64,000 nucleotides of DNA from NCBI GenBank assembly GCA_030762895.1, contig CM061065.1, positions 83,833,607 to 83,897,606 of the forward strand. The letters run 5' to 3'. The position numbers and the translations under genes were made by a program. The DNA comes from Sophora flavescens. Taxonomy: Eukaryota; Streptophyta; Magnoliopsida; Fabales; Fabaceae. A model generated the notes under the pieces. It did not search any database. It was not told the origin of the DNA and saw nothing but the letters and a program-made list of their open reading frames with translations. This document shows, piece by piece, positions 33,057 through 43,876 of the stretch (positions within the stretch are counted from its first letter, which is position 1; every line of letters begins with the position of its first letter).

Positions 33057-33076
33057 TTTAGTGGTATCATAGGAAG
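33057..33076 (+). promoter_or_regulatory. Primer binding site A
   Basis: TTTAGTGGTATCATAGGAAG next to the LTR end: initiator tRNA-Met type with changes (ATAGG for AGAGC). The second copy at 40011-40030 (TGGTATCAGAGG) is closer to the standard. Confidence 0.75.
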
Positions 33077-33230
33077 TTTGTCCTATCAGGTCTAGGTAAG
33101 AGTCTGTTGCGAGTCTTCTGTGTGCTCTTGTTTGAATTATCTATACTTGTTATAGATAATTATTCTTTAGCTTTAAGAACCGCTAGTCCTTCCTGCTTGG
33201 TTTCCTGTATTTGATAGTTGTTTTGGACAA

Positions 33231-34215
33231 ATGCAGGAACCAATGGTAGGAAGAGGAAGGAACGATCAGGCGATCGGTAATGGTTTGGCAATGCTTGCCA
33301 CTGCTATTGGCCAAACCCAGAACAACAACAACGATGGACCAGCTGAGTTTCAAGGTTTGGATAAGTTCCAGCGAAACAATCCGCCCTTGTTCAATGGAAC
33401 TTATGACCCTGAAGGTGCTCCTTTGTGGATGCGGGAGACTGAGAAGATTTTCCAGGCTATGGGATACAACGACCAGCAGAAGGTCATCTTTGGGACTTTC
33501 ATGCTGACGGAGGAAGCTGAATACTGGTTGGAGAACCGTCGTTAGTGCATGGAAACTGAAGGGACATTGGTTACATGGGATGCCTTCAAGGGCAGGTTTT
33601 TGATAAATACATTCCCGCTGACATCCGCAACAAGAAGGAGATGGAATTCTTGGTTCTAAGGAAAGGAAGCATGTCTATGGGAGAATATGTTGTGAAGTTT
33701 GAGGAGCTTGCTAGCTACTACACGCTCTACCAGTACGTGAACGACGACCGCTCCAAGTGCGTGAAGTTTGAGCGTGGTCTGTAGCCAGAAATCAAGCAAG
33801 CCATCAGTTATCAGGAGATCCAAGTCTTTTCCGCCTTGGTGAACAAGTGTAGGATCTTCGAGGATGCCTAAAAGCCTAGAGTCGCAAGCCACAAGAGTTC
33901 ATAAGTTCAGAGCATTAAGAAGAATGATCAGAATGATGAAATGAGCCAGCGCCTAGCTCCAGTCGGCCGGGACTTCAAGCAGAGTGGCAAGGAATCACAG
34001 TTTTCAACAGGCAAGTCCAAGGACTGGGATTCTTCAATTCCTAGGCCTATCAGAAGTGGCAAATGTGTAAAGGATCACTACACCAAACAGTGCAAGGAGA
34101 AGGACATCATCTGCTTCGAGTGTGGCAAGTATGGCCACATCACTCGGGAGTGTGGAGGAGCGAAGTCAGAACCGCAGAGCACGAGCAAGGATCAGAGACC
34201 CCAAGCCAATCGACT
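33231..34215 (+). pseudogene. gag: Gag A of the gag-only Tekay-like family
   Basis: Starts MQEPMVGRGRNDQ. The retroviral Gag core is present (NNPPLFNGTYDPEGAPLWM, then KGSMSMGEYVVKFEELASYY), followed by a zinc knuckle C-x2-C-x4-H-x4-C (CFECGKYGHITREC). It is broken by a TAG at 33543, a frameshift near 33550-33600, a TAG at 33782 and further stops near 33870 and 33902. At about 34212-34216 it jumps into LTR sequence. Comparison with gag B shows a 170-base deletion there that removed the polypurine tract and the LTR start. Each gag copy is intact at some sites where the other has a stop. Confidence 0.87.
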
Positions 34216-34927
34216 TAATCCTTTAAGTGCTTATGTGTGTTCCCTAGATGTTAAGTTTAGCCTTTGGAGTGTTGTCAAGGGCTAAGTGGGACTTTTCAAG
34301 TGAGAAATCCCTTTTTGATGCATGAGCACGGTCGTGCGTATCAGCACGTCCGTGCTCAATAGGGAGCACGACCGTGCTCAATGGGAGAACGCCTCTCACC
34401 GATGTAAAGTTGAGCACGACCGTGCTCAACAAGGAGCACCATCGTGCTCAGGTCAGAGTTTATAAATAGATGGCAGTACGCAAGGGTTTTCGTGTGAAAC
34501 CCTATTTTGGAAAATTGGGCAATCCTAGTGTGGCAGAAACCTCTTCCCTTTTCCTTCCCTTGAACCCCTTGAAGTTCTTGGTGTTCGTGCTCTAGTTTTT
34601 GGAAGAGATGTCGCACGCTAGTGTCATTTAAAGGTAACATTGTTATTCCTGTCCGTTAGTCTCTTATCTATTATTAGATCTAGAGACTAATTGGTTATTC
34701 CCTTCTTGTTGACCAAGGCTTGAGGAACTCATCGAGCCGCTCAAGGGAACGCGTCTAGTTTACACGAGTTAGCGTGGTTTGGGAATCTTCATACCAGGTA
34801 TGGGTAGAAGGGCTAGTATGAACATATAGGCTATGGGGTAGTGTAAGATGAGGGTTAACCCATGATCCGATTGCATGCTATTTGTCTAATTGATGTTATG
34901 CTATTGTATGATGTTTTCTGGTTCATG

Positions 34928-34932
34928 ATGAT
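34928..34932. repeat. Target site duplication ATGAT, left copy
   Basis: ATGAT before TGATGAGTG; repeated at 38767-38771 after GACATCA. Confidence 0.85.
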
Positions 34933-35320
34933 TGATGAGTGTGATTACACCTCATATTAGTTTATCATTTTGCATGCATTTTAATATAGTTTAGGCATTT
35001 TTAATTTGATTTTTGTTAGTTTTTTCCTTGAAACGGGTAAGGCGGTTTTTGTGGTGTTGTTTTACAGAAATTAAGGGTTAAATGCTCAGGATCAACGATG
35101 ATGGAGCTTGGATGAAGATAAGGCTTGAAAAGTGAAGAAAATGAGTCAAACAGAGCCCATCACGGCCTAGCCATGATGACCATCACGGCCATGATCGAGC
35201 AAAAACTGAAAAGCAAGAAGGCAAAAGTCAGAACTGGTCGCGGCCTAGCCATGATGCCCATCACGGCCTTGATATGTCAGCTGAACCAGACCCTCAACAG
35301 GCAGAACTGATCACGGTCTA
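34933..35320 (+). repeat. Partial left LTR of the Athila-like remnant
   Basis: Collinear with 37351-37740 up to about GATCACGG(T/C)CTA, after which the two copies diverge completely. It includes CACGGCC palindromes from 35157. A plus-strand ORF here (35125-35310) is matched by a similar one in the right LTR (37543-37728). Both simply read through the palindromes, and I do not call them genes. Confidence 0.75.
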
Positions 35321-35548
35321 CCCAGTAGTGATCAGGTTGGAGTTGCTCATCATGTGGAAACAAAACTTCCGCCGGGAGGGAGTAAGGCCATGAAGCTCCG
35401 AGTGAAAAGGGCAAAGCGGAAGCGCAATTGGCCATATGAGCAGAATCGGATCTTTGAAGGACTCCCATGGAAGAGAAGTGTTCCTGCACTTCTACGCCCA
35501 GTCGACCCCGGTTGATTGAAGGAAGTATGGTCAAGCTTAAGACCATAA

Positions 35549-35572
35549 ATAAGCGCTTCTTGGGAGGCAACC
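35549..35572 (+). other. Conserved post-pol hairpin motif
   Basis: AATAAGCGCTTCTTGGGAGG then CAACCCAAG: the same stem-loop as at 13145-13186, here with no pol in front of it. Confidence 0.75.
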
Positions 35573-35732
35573 CAAGTTTTTCTTTCACTTTTCCATTTGT
35601 TTTGAATTTAGCTCTTGAATAATTTGAGAAGATCAAGAGGAAAAAGACAATAACTTATTTGATTTGCCACGTGTTTTCAGGTTAAGAAGGAAGGAAGATC
35701 AAAAAGGGCAGGGACAAATAAAGTCAGCAAGC

Positions 35733-35958
35733 ATCACGCCCAGGCTGTGATAGTGGTCATGGCCGTGATGAGCTAACCAAGAAGACCAGAAAGGATCACG
35801 GCCCAGTCGTGACAAGCATCACGAGCGTGATGAGTAGACCCTAAAGAACAGAGTGCATCACGGCCTAGCCGTGATGGTGGTCACGGCCGTGACAGGCCAG
35901 CTCTTATAACCCAGAATTGATCACGGCCTGGCCGTGATCAGCATCACGGTCGTGACAC
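35733..35958. repeat. Palindrome array in the non-coding tail of the Athila-like remnant
   Basis: Repeated ATCACGGCC(C/T)AG(G)CCGTGA units alternate with GTCATGGCCGTGATG. In this element palindromes occur both in the tail and in the LTRs (35157-35317, 37571-37825). Confidence 0.8.
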
Positions 35959-36824
35959 ATTCTCCAGCATCTCTTTGACTGGCATATGAGCCAGCATCCG
36001 CTACCACCTCAGTGAGTTGTTCCATTTTTCTCCTCTCTCTGACTTGAGTATTTACATTGAGGACAATGTAAGTTTTTAAGCTTGGGGTAGGGGTATTTTT
36101 ACATTTTTGCATTTTTCATGTTGCATTCATATAGGCATATTTTTGCATGATCACATGAATTGATTGCACTTTGCTTAGAGTTTGCATCCAATTGTGAGAA
36201 CTTAGTGCCAAATAAATTTTGATAATGAATTTTTATACCAAATTTTTTATTCTTGTGATAGGCTAAAAATAAAAATGCTTGAGATAATCTCTTGATAGTT
36301 GATAATTGGCATGTGGTTCCTTAGATTTGTGTTTCTCACTGATTTTTGAACCACTAAATGTGAGATTTTGAGCCTAAAAGGGGTACTCACTGAATCTACC
36401 CCATTATTTGTGATTGAGTGTTTTATTCCTCTTGGATTGTATTCTCTAGAACTTGACTTGAAACCATTTTCAAACTCAAAAATTTTTGAAAACATTTTTG
36501 AAAATGATTGAGGCACTAGGTATTTTTTCCGGCCTTTTGAGCTTTGATTGATTAAATGCTACCCCTTAGTTGCCCAATTTTGAGCCTAAAGAATAAAATA
36601 CTTTTCTTGGTACCTTGAATCATTTTGATGAATAATACTTGATATTACGCCTTTTAAAGTATTACAAAAAGGGTAAAAAGGTAGTTTGAAAAGGTATGGG
36701 ATAAGGAAGTTAGAAAAATATTTCTCTTGAGCTGAAAATCTCCCCTTCTCCGAATAAACAAAATAAAATAAATAAATAAAAAATGGAGAAGGGGATGACA
36801 AAAAGAAAGTGAGAAATAAAATAA

Positions 36825-36825
36825 A

Positions 36826-36856
<31 letters not shown>

Positions 36857-36857
36857 G
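36825..36857. repeat. AAAG microsatellite
   Basis: About eight AAAG repeats in an A-rich stretch (36745-36870). The minus-strand ORF over it (36586-36912) is low complexity. Confidence 0.9.
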
Positions 36858-37333
36858 TGGAAAAATGAATCAAAGCCCAAAAAGGTATTTTAGAAGGTGT
36901 CATGCTTTGCAATGTTTGATATTTTGTTTAGCCATCTTGAAATTTCCTTTTCTTGATTTCCCCACCTAATGATTAATCCCATGGCCCCGTTACAACCAAA
37001 GTAAAAGACCTCTTGATTCTTACGTGTTTTCATTAATAAAGTAGAGATTTGGATAATACTCAAGCTTATGGTAGAATACCTTCCTTGATAAAATTGAGTG
37101 AATTGTCATATATCCTTAAACACTTGAGTGAGGTGAGAAAGAGTGTCCGAATCAGTGAGAATATGAATCTAGAAAACATAAGCTTCTAATTGGACTTGAA
37201 ATTGATTGTCTCTTGGTTTCTTATTTAAAAATGCCTGTTACTTGGATTAGTTACTCGGGTTCTAGGTTCACTATCCATGCTCTGAATATTTATATCTTCT
37301 GGCCTTGGTGATTGCTTGAGGACAAGCAAAATC

Positions 37334-37350
37334 TTAAGCTTGGGGTGATT
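37334..37350 (+). promoter_or_regulatory. Polypurine tract of the Athila-like remnant
   Basis: TTAAGCTTGGGGTGATT directly before the LTR start TGATGATTG, preceded by TTGAGGACAAGCAAAATC as in the first Athila element. Confidence 0.75.
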
Positions 37351-38766
37351 TGATGATTGTGATTACACCTCATATTAGTTTATCATTTTGCATGAATTTT
37401 CATATAGTTTAGGCATTTTTAATTTTATTTTTGTTAGTTTTTTACCTTGGAATAGTAAGGCGATTTTTGTGGTGTTGTTTTGCAGAAATTAACGGTTAAT
37501 TTCTCAGGATCAACGATGATGAAGCTTGGATGAAGATAGGGCTTGAAAAGTGAAGAAAATGAGCCAAACAGAGCCCATCACGGCCTAGCCGTGATGACCA
37601 TCACGGTCATGATCGAGCAAAAACTGAAAAGCAAGAAGGCAAAAGTCAGAACTGGTCACGGCTTAGCCGTGATGCCCATCACGGCCGTGATATGTCAGCT
37701 GAACCAGACCCTCAACAGGCAGAACTGATCACGGCCTAGCCGTGGGGACAGACCAATCACTGAAGAAGTGCCCAAGCCAGAATCCGTCACGGCCTGGCCG
37801 TGATGGCCATCACGGTCGTGACGCGCATTACTTGGATCTGAAGCAACTGATTTGGATCAGAATTTGTGCTGGATTGGGATTCAAACTCCCCAAATCTATA
37901 AATAAGGCATTTGGGCAGAGTTGGAGGAGACTTTTTGGGCTGCTACTCTTAGGCTATAATTTAGGATCTCTCTCCTCTTCTTCTTCTTCTCCTCTTAGTT
38001 TTATTTTATGTTGTTGTTAACCAAGCTTGTCATCACCATGGAAAGGCTTGAGTAGTAGTTTAATTTCTAGGGATTGGGGCTATGCCCAAGGTTTGTTTAT
38101 GGCAATGAATTGATGTTTTATCTTTGTTAATTGCGATTTTGCTTTAGATCTGATTTCTAGTGTTTAAATTACTCGTAAATTCGGTGGCCACTTGTTTAGA
38201 TGTCGTAGATATCCTAAGGAGGAACCTAGCGGTGAACTTAGGTATCGGATCTATAGAATCAGACTTAAGACTGAAATCACGAGAGTTAGAAGCCGTCCTT
38301 CGAGGGTCAACGAATTGTCACAAAACGTAAAGGGTCCAATCTAAATTCGACTACCACGAGAGTAGGGGTTGGTTTAATTGGGTACGGTTTTTGTAACCCG
38401 AGAGGGAGCATTAACTATTTGAGGATAAATTCGCGTTCAAGGTAATTTCGATAATTAACAAGGGTTAGTCAATTTAGTAACATGAACGATCTTGTTGGTA
38501 ACCCAATTCCTAGGAATCTCTTTAGATTTGAAAAACCCCTAAACTGATTTACTTTATGTTTTACTTGATTGAATTCCTTATCTGATTTTCTAAGTTATCT
38601 CTTATTCCAAAAATCAAAACCTTTTCAAAATCTTTTATATATATATATAATCAAGTTTTATCGATTTAATAATTAGTTCTGAATTGAGATCACGGTCTCT
38701 GTGGGATCGATATCTTTTTATTACTTGGCGACGAATCCGGTACACTTGCCGGATCGCACGACATCA
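37351..38766 (+). repeat. Right LTR (1416 bases) of the Athila-like remnant
   Basis: Runs from TGATGATTGTGATT to GCACGACATCA. It carries the palindrome array at 37571-37825 and, about 70 bases downstream, the TATA box CTATAAATA at 37896-37904. No gene seen. Confidence 0.87.
37896..37904 (+). promoter_or_regulatory. TATA box in the right LTR
   Basis: CTATAAATA, downstream of the CACGGCCGTGA palindromes, the same order as in the other Athila-like LTRs. Confidence 0.7.
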
Positions 38767-38771
38767 ATGAT
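38767..38771. repeat. Target site duplication ATGAT, right copy
   Basis: Pairs with 34928-34932. LTRs A and C show the undisturbed site (TTCATGATGATATGC). Confidence 0.85.
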
Positions 38772-40184
38772 ATGCTTTCAATTGATAATTGGCATGCCTA
38801 TGTACGTATGATGTTTATTGATGTGTTGAATAACATGATGCTGTGATGTTTTGATGAGAATGATGTTATGATGATGATGTGCTCTTATGAGTCTTCATTG
38901 TTGAGGATGTCAATGCCAACGATAACGTTATAAGTCTCTAATTGATTAATAGGATTGTTAATGAGATATGAAACATGAATATTGTTTGTGAGAAAAGATG
39001 ATGTTGTTGATGTTGTACCTTGGTAGCCTAGTGGCCAAGGGGCCTCGATAGCCAAGTGGTCGAGGCGTTGAGCTCTGGTGCTTATTGGTCAGAATGATGT
39101 TTAATGTTAAAGATAAAATATTAAAGATGATGTTAACCTTTGGTGCTTATTGACCAAAGACGCTAAGCCATAGTAAATGGTGTTTATGGAGGTAGTGGTC
39201 AAACGATTGTTTGTTGTATGCATGCATCATGCATGAAGTTGTTAGGGGAGGTACGACAGTTAAGGGAGGTCGTCCTAATGTAAGACGATCTGGACGTCCG
39301 CGGTGATTTGTCCGTTAGGGAATCATGTACAGTCGTGGTGTCGCATCCGAGAGTATGGTGCGTCGGCTATCCTAGGGGTCCACCTATGGTTAGGTGAATT
39401 GCCCCAGCGTTGGTGCTTATTGGCCAATGTGGATATATAACTCCAAAGTCGTATGCAAGGTATAGATGGATCCATATGCATTCGGAGTAGTGATTCACAT
39501 TGCATTATTTGATTGATGTTACATTGTGATATGCATGTTGTGTTGGTTTGATGATGTATGTTATAATTGCTATATTGCTTTGTTGTATGATCATCTTGCC
39601 AACTATCACATTGTCTTTATGTTTATATATATGTTTCTCACTCTCCATATTTTGTTGTTTGTTTGCTTGTATCTTTCTGAATATGCAGAGGACGGTGGGA
39701 AGCTTGCTGAGGAGTGACTCTGAGGAGCCGCTACTCATAGTTTAGTTTATGTTTCCAGTTTAGTTTGTTTATCCGAGTTGTTTCGTCAGACCGATTATAC
39801 CAGCTCTGTAATGTGACATCGGGGTTGGGCTTTGTTTATGTTTATGTTATGTTTTCTTTTAAAAATGTTTTATTTTTCCGCGTTTGAAAAGTATGTTACA
39901 ATACGGCAGCCTCTGTCCAGTTTTTATTATTATGTTATAATATGCATGTGTTCTTTTACTTTTATATTTGTTATCATATTTTGAATACATGCGGGGTAGA
40001 GGGTGTCACATTTAGTGGTATCAGAGGAGGTCTATCCTATCAGGCAGTGGTATGAGTCTGTTGCAAGTCTTCTATGTGCTCTTGTTTGAATTATCTATAT
40101 TTGTTATAGATAATGATGCTTTAGCTTTAAGAACCGCTAGTCCTTCCTTCTTTATTTCTTGTATTTGATAGTTGTTTTGGACAA

Positions 40185-41320
40185 ATGAAGGAACCAATGG
40201 TAGGAAGAGGTAGGAACGATCAGGTGATCGCAAATGCTTTGGCAATGCTTGCCACTGCTATTGGCCAAACCCAGAACAACAACAACAACAATGGACCAGC
40301 TGAGTTTCAGGGTTTCGATAAGTTCCAGCGGAACAACCCGCCCTTATTCAATGGAACTTATGACCCTGAAGGTGCTCTTTTGTGGATGCGGGAGACTGAG
40401 AAGATCTTCCGGGCTATGGGATGCAACGGCCAGCAGAAGGTCATATTTGAGACTTTCATGCTGACGGAGGAAGCTGAACACTGGTGGGAGAACTGCCGTC
40501 ATCGCATGGAAACTGAAGGGACAGTGGTTACATGGGATTCCTTCAAGGGCAGGTGTTTGTAGAAATACTTTCCCACTGACATCCGCGACAAGAAGGAGAT
40601 GGAATTCTAGGCTCTAAGGAAAGGAAGCATGTATGTGGGAGAGTATGTTGCGAAGTTTGAGGAGCTTTCTAGCTACTACACGCTCTACCAGTACGTGAAC
40701 AAGGACCGCTCCAAGTGCATGAAGTTTGAGGGTGGTCTGGTCCCAGAAATCAAGTAAGCCATCAGTTATCAGGAGATTCGAGTCTTTTCCACCTTGGTGA
40801 ACAAGTGTAGGATCTTCGAGGATGCCTACAAGTCTAGAGTCGCAAGCCGCAAGAGTTCAGAAGTTCATAGCAGTAAGAAGAATGATCAGAAGGACTAAAT
40901 GAGGCAGCGCCTAGTTCCAGTTGGTCGGGGCTTCAAGCAGAGTGGCAAGGAATCACAGTTTTCAACAGGCAAGTCCAAGGACTGGGATTCTTCAATTCCT
41001 AGGCCTATCAGATATGGCAAATGTGGAAAGGATCACTACACCAGACAGTGCAAGGAGAAGGACATTATCTGCTTCGAGTGTGGCAAGTTTGGCCACATCA
41101 GTAAGGAGTATGGAGGAGCGAAGTCAGAACCACAGAGCGCTAGTAAGGATTAGAGACCCCAAGTCAATCGACCGAAGACCACCAGGAGAGTCTATTCTCT
41201 TAGTGGAGGCATGCCTCTGAGTCTGTGGTCTTAACCCAAGGTATCTGCCTAATTGGTGAAAGATTAACCAATCAAGGTTATGGAAATTTTGAGGACGAAA
41301 TTTTTATAAGGGGGTGGAAT
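40185..41320 (+). pseudogene. gag: Gag B of the gag-only Tekay-like family
   Basis: Starts MKEPMVGRGRNDQ. One frame can be followed to 41153: the Gag core, then CFECGKFGHISKEY, a zinc knuckle whose last Cys is Tyr. Stops are at 40560, 40606, 40755, 40893 and 41151. At 40755 and 41151 the sister gag A has CAA and CAG, direct evidence of C-to-T changes. Past 41200 a few codons of the start of protease (LTQGICLIG) are followed by NFEDEIFIRG, the end of the polyprotein, and the polypurine tract at 41306-41318. Protease, RT, RNase H and integrase are thus replaced by one deletion. Confidence 0.87.
41306..41318 (+). promoter_or_regulatory. Polypurine tract of the gag-only family
   Basis: ATAAGGGGGTGGAAT just before the LTR start TGTAACACCCC, preceded by GAGGACGAAATTTTT. 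Confidence 0.8.
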
Positions 41321-43876
41321 TGTAACACCCCGTTTCTTTGTGTTAAGCCTTTAAGTGCTTATGTGTGTGCCATAGATTTTAAGTTTAGCCTTAGGAGTGT
41401 TGCCAAGGGTTACGTGGGACTTTTCAAGTGAGAAATCCCTTTCTGATGCATGAGCACGGCCGTGCGTATCAGCACGCTCTTTCTTGAAGCACGCATCTGA
41501 TGATTGTCTAAGTCACAAGCACGGTCGTGCTCAATTGGGAGCACGACTGTGCTCAATGGGAGAATGCGTCTTACTGATGCTAAGTTGAGCACGACCGTGC
41601 TCAGGTCAGAGTTTATAATTAGATCGCAGTACGCTAGCGTTTTCATGTGAAACCCTATTTTGGCAAATTGGGCAATCCTAGTATGAAAGAAACCTCTTCT
41701 CTTTTACTTCCCTTGAACCCCTTGATGTTCTTGGTGTTCCTGCTCTAGTTTTTGGAAGAGAAGTCGTGCGCTAGTGTCATTTAAAGGTAACATTTTTATC
41801 CCTCTCCCTATGTCTGTTATCTATTATTAGATCTAGAGACTAAATGGTTGTTCCCTTCTTGTTGACCCAGGCTTGAGGATTTTTTCGAGCCGCTCAAGGG
41901 AACTCATCTAGTTTACACGCGTCAGCGTGGTATGGGAATCTTCATACCAAGTATGGGGAGAAGGGCTAGTATGAACATGTAGGCTATGAGGTAGCGTAAG
42001 ATGAGGCTTAACCCATGACCTGATTGCATGATATTGTATGATGTTGTCTTGTTCATGATGATATGCTTTCAATTGATAATTGGTATGCCTATGTACGTAT
42101 GATGTTTATTGATGTGTTGAATAACATGATGATGATGTTTTGATGAGAATATTGTTATGATGATGATGTGCTCTTATGAGTGTTGATTGTTGAGGATGTC
42201 AATGCCAACGATAACGTTATAAGTATCTAATTGATTAATAGGACTTTTAATGATATGAAACATGAATATAGTTTGTGAGGTAAGGTTATGTTCATAAGAC
42301 TTAGTTAAAGACCCTATGATTGATTAGTGAGTGTTTTAGGGACATTAATAACGAAGCTGTGATTAAAGGATTGATTCCCCATAAGTATAAGACATGAAGA
42401 ATGATTAAGAACAGTAACTAATGATCAAAGACGTAGTTAAATCCAAATAGGAATAATCCTTGAATGTCCCAAGAATTTGGTAAGGGTTCTTCAACCCGCT
42501 ACCCAAAAACAGTATGGTCACGCTCCATTGAGCACGGTCGTTCTTAGCAGGGAGCACACCCATGCTCAATAGTCAACACAGTCGTACTTGACTATTAAGT
42601 TCAGCACGCCCGTGCTGAGGGTGAAGCACGCACGTGCTTCCCTGTGCAGAACAGAACACAACAAGAAGAACAGGGGTGGTTCACCCCAAATGTTCCTAAT
42701 AATGAAGAAGACACCAAAACAAAGTAATGACGAGTTAGACAACTTAACAATGATAATGTACCTTGGTAGCCGAGTGTTTAATGGGGACATGATGCTCAAT
42801 GGTCAAGGTGATGAGCTCTGGTGCTTAAGAGCTAGAGTGGTTAATAATCAAAGCGAAAAGATGATGTTGTTGATGTTGTGCCTTGGTAGCCTAGTGGCCA
42901 AGGGGCCTCGATAGACAACTGGTCGAGTTGTTGAGCTTTGGTGCTTATTGGCCAGAGTGATGTTTAATGTTAAAGATAAAATATTAAAGACGTGTTAACC
43001 TTTGGTGCTTATTGACCAAAGACGCTAAGCCATAGTAAATGGTATTGATGGAGGTGGTGGTCAAACGATTGTTTGTTGTATGCATGCATCATGCATGAAG
43101 TTCTTAGGGGAGTTACGACAGTTAGGGGAGGCCGTCCGAGTGTAAGGCGATCTGGCCATCCGTGGTGATTCGTCCGCTAGGGAATCATGTACCCCAATGG
43201 TGGCGCATCCGAGAGTATGGTGAGTCGGCTATCCTAGGGGTGAACCCATGGTAAGGTGAATTACCCCGGCGTTGGTGCTTATTGGCAAATGTGGATATGC
43301 AACTCCAAAGTCGTAATCCCGATATAGATAGACCCACATGCATTCAGTGTAGTGAGTCCCATTGCATTATTTGATTGATGTTATATTGTGATATGCTTGT
43401 TGTGTTGGTTTGATGATGCATGTTATAATTGCTATGTTGCTTTGTTGTATGATCAGCTTGCCAACTATCATGTTGTCGTTATGTTTATATATATGTTTCT
43501 TACTCCCCGTCTTTTGTTGTTTGTTTGCATGTATCTTTTTGAATATGCAGAGTACAGTGGGAAGCTTGCTGATGAGTGACTCTGAGGAGCCGCTACTCGT
43601 AGTTTAGTTTATGTTTTCAGTTTAGTTTGTTTATCCAAGTTGTTTCATCGGATCGGTTATACCAGCTCTATAATGTGACATCGGGGTTGGTCTTTGTTTA
43701 TGTTTATGTTATGTTTTCTTTTAAACATGTTTTATTTTTCCGAGTTTGAAATGTTTGTTACAATGCCGCAGCCTCTGCCCGGTTTTTATTATTATGATAT
43801 AATATGAATGTGTTATTTTCCTTTTTATATTTGTTATCATACTTTTTTGAATACATGCGGGGTAGAGGGTGTCACA
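41321..43876 (+). repeat. LTR C of the gag-only family (2556 bases, complete)
   Basis: Runs from TGTAACACCCCGTTTC to GAGGGTGTCACA. It is the only complete LTR of this family in the window. Palindrome clusters are at 41453-41602 and 42514-42640; the TATA-like box is TATAATTA at 41613-41620. The Tat-like gag resumes at 43877. Confidence 0.9.

Larger units (their letters stand above)
34933..38766 (+). mobile_element. Coding-less Athila-like remnant
   Basis: A 3834-base insertion with ATGAT duplications. A partial left LTR (34933 to about 35320) and a full right LTR (37351-38766, 1416 bases) share the start TGAT(G)A(G/T)TGTGATTACACC. The 2.0 kb between is non-coding and corresponds to the Athila 3' tail: hairpin motif (35549-35572), palindromes, an internal polypurine-like tract (36077-36093) and the true tract (37334-37350). 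Primer site, gag and pol are gone, lost with the right part of the left LTR. The LTR end (CCGGTACACTTGCCGG) resembles the LTR terminus of the 10221-17603 element, so the two are related families. Confidence 0.85.
34216..40010 (+). repeat. LTR B of the gag-only family, split and internally deleted
   Basis: Pieces 34216-34932 and 38767-40010; the gap is the nested remnant at 34933-38766. The first 25-30 bases of the LTR are missing. A further deletion of about 600 bases near 38992 is evident from LTRs A and C, which have extra sequence between TTTGTGAG and AAAAGATGATG. Ends GAGGGTGTCACA. Confidence 0.85.
30570..43876 (+). mobile_element. Tandem gag-only Tekay-like retrotransposons: LTR-gag-LTR-gag-LTR
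   Basis: Three LTRs of one family (30570-33056, 34216-40010 with a nested insert, 41321-43876) separated by two gag-only internal regions. Primer sites of the TGGTATCA type follow the first two LTRs. A polypurine tract precedes the third. The whole lies inside a Tat-like gag on the opposite strand. The left LTR lacks its first 115 or so bases and some host gag is missing beside it, so no target duplication remains. The arrangement fits unequal recombination between LTRs. Confidence 0.85.

Noticed and set aside
35125..35310. Similar 61-codon ORFs at 35125 and 37543 in two LTR copies
   Set aside because: Similarity is inherited from LTR duplication. They span non-coding palindromes with no start context or known domain.
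36586..36912. 108-codon minus-strand ORF rich in Phe and Ser
   Set aside because: It reads an AAAG microsatellite and an A-rich stretch.
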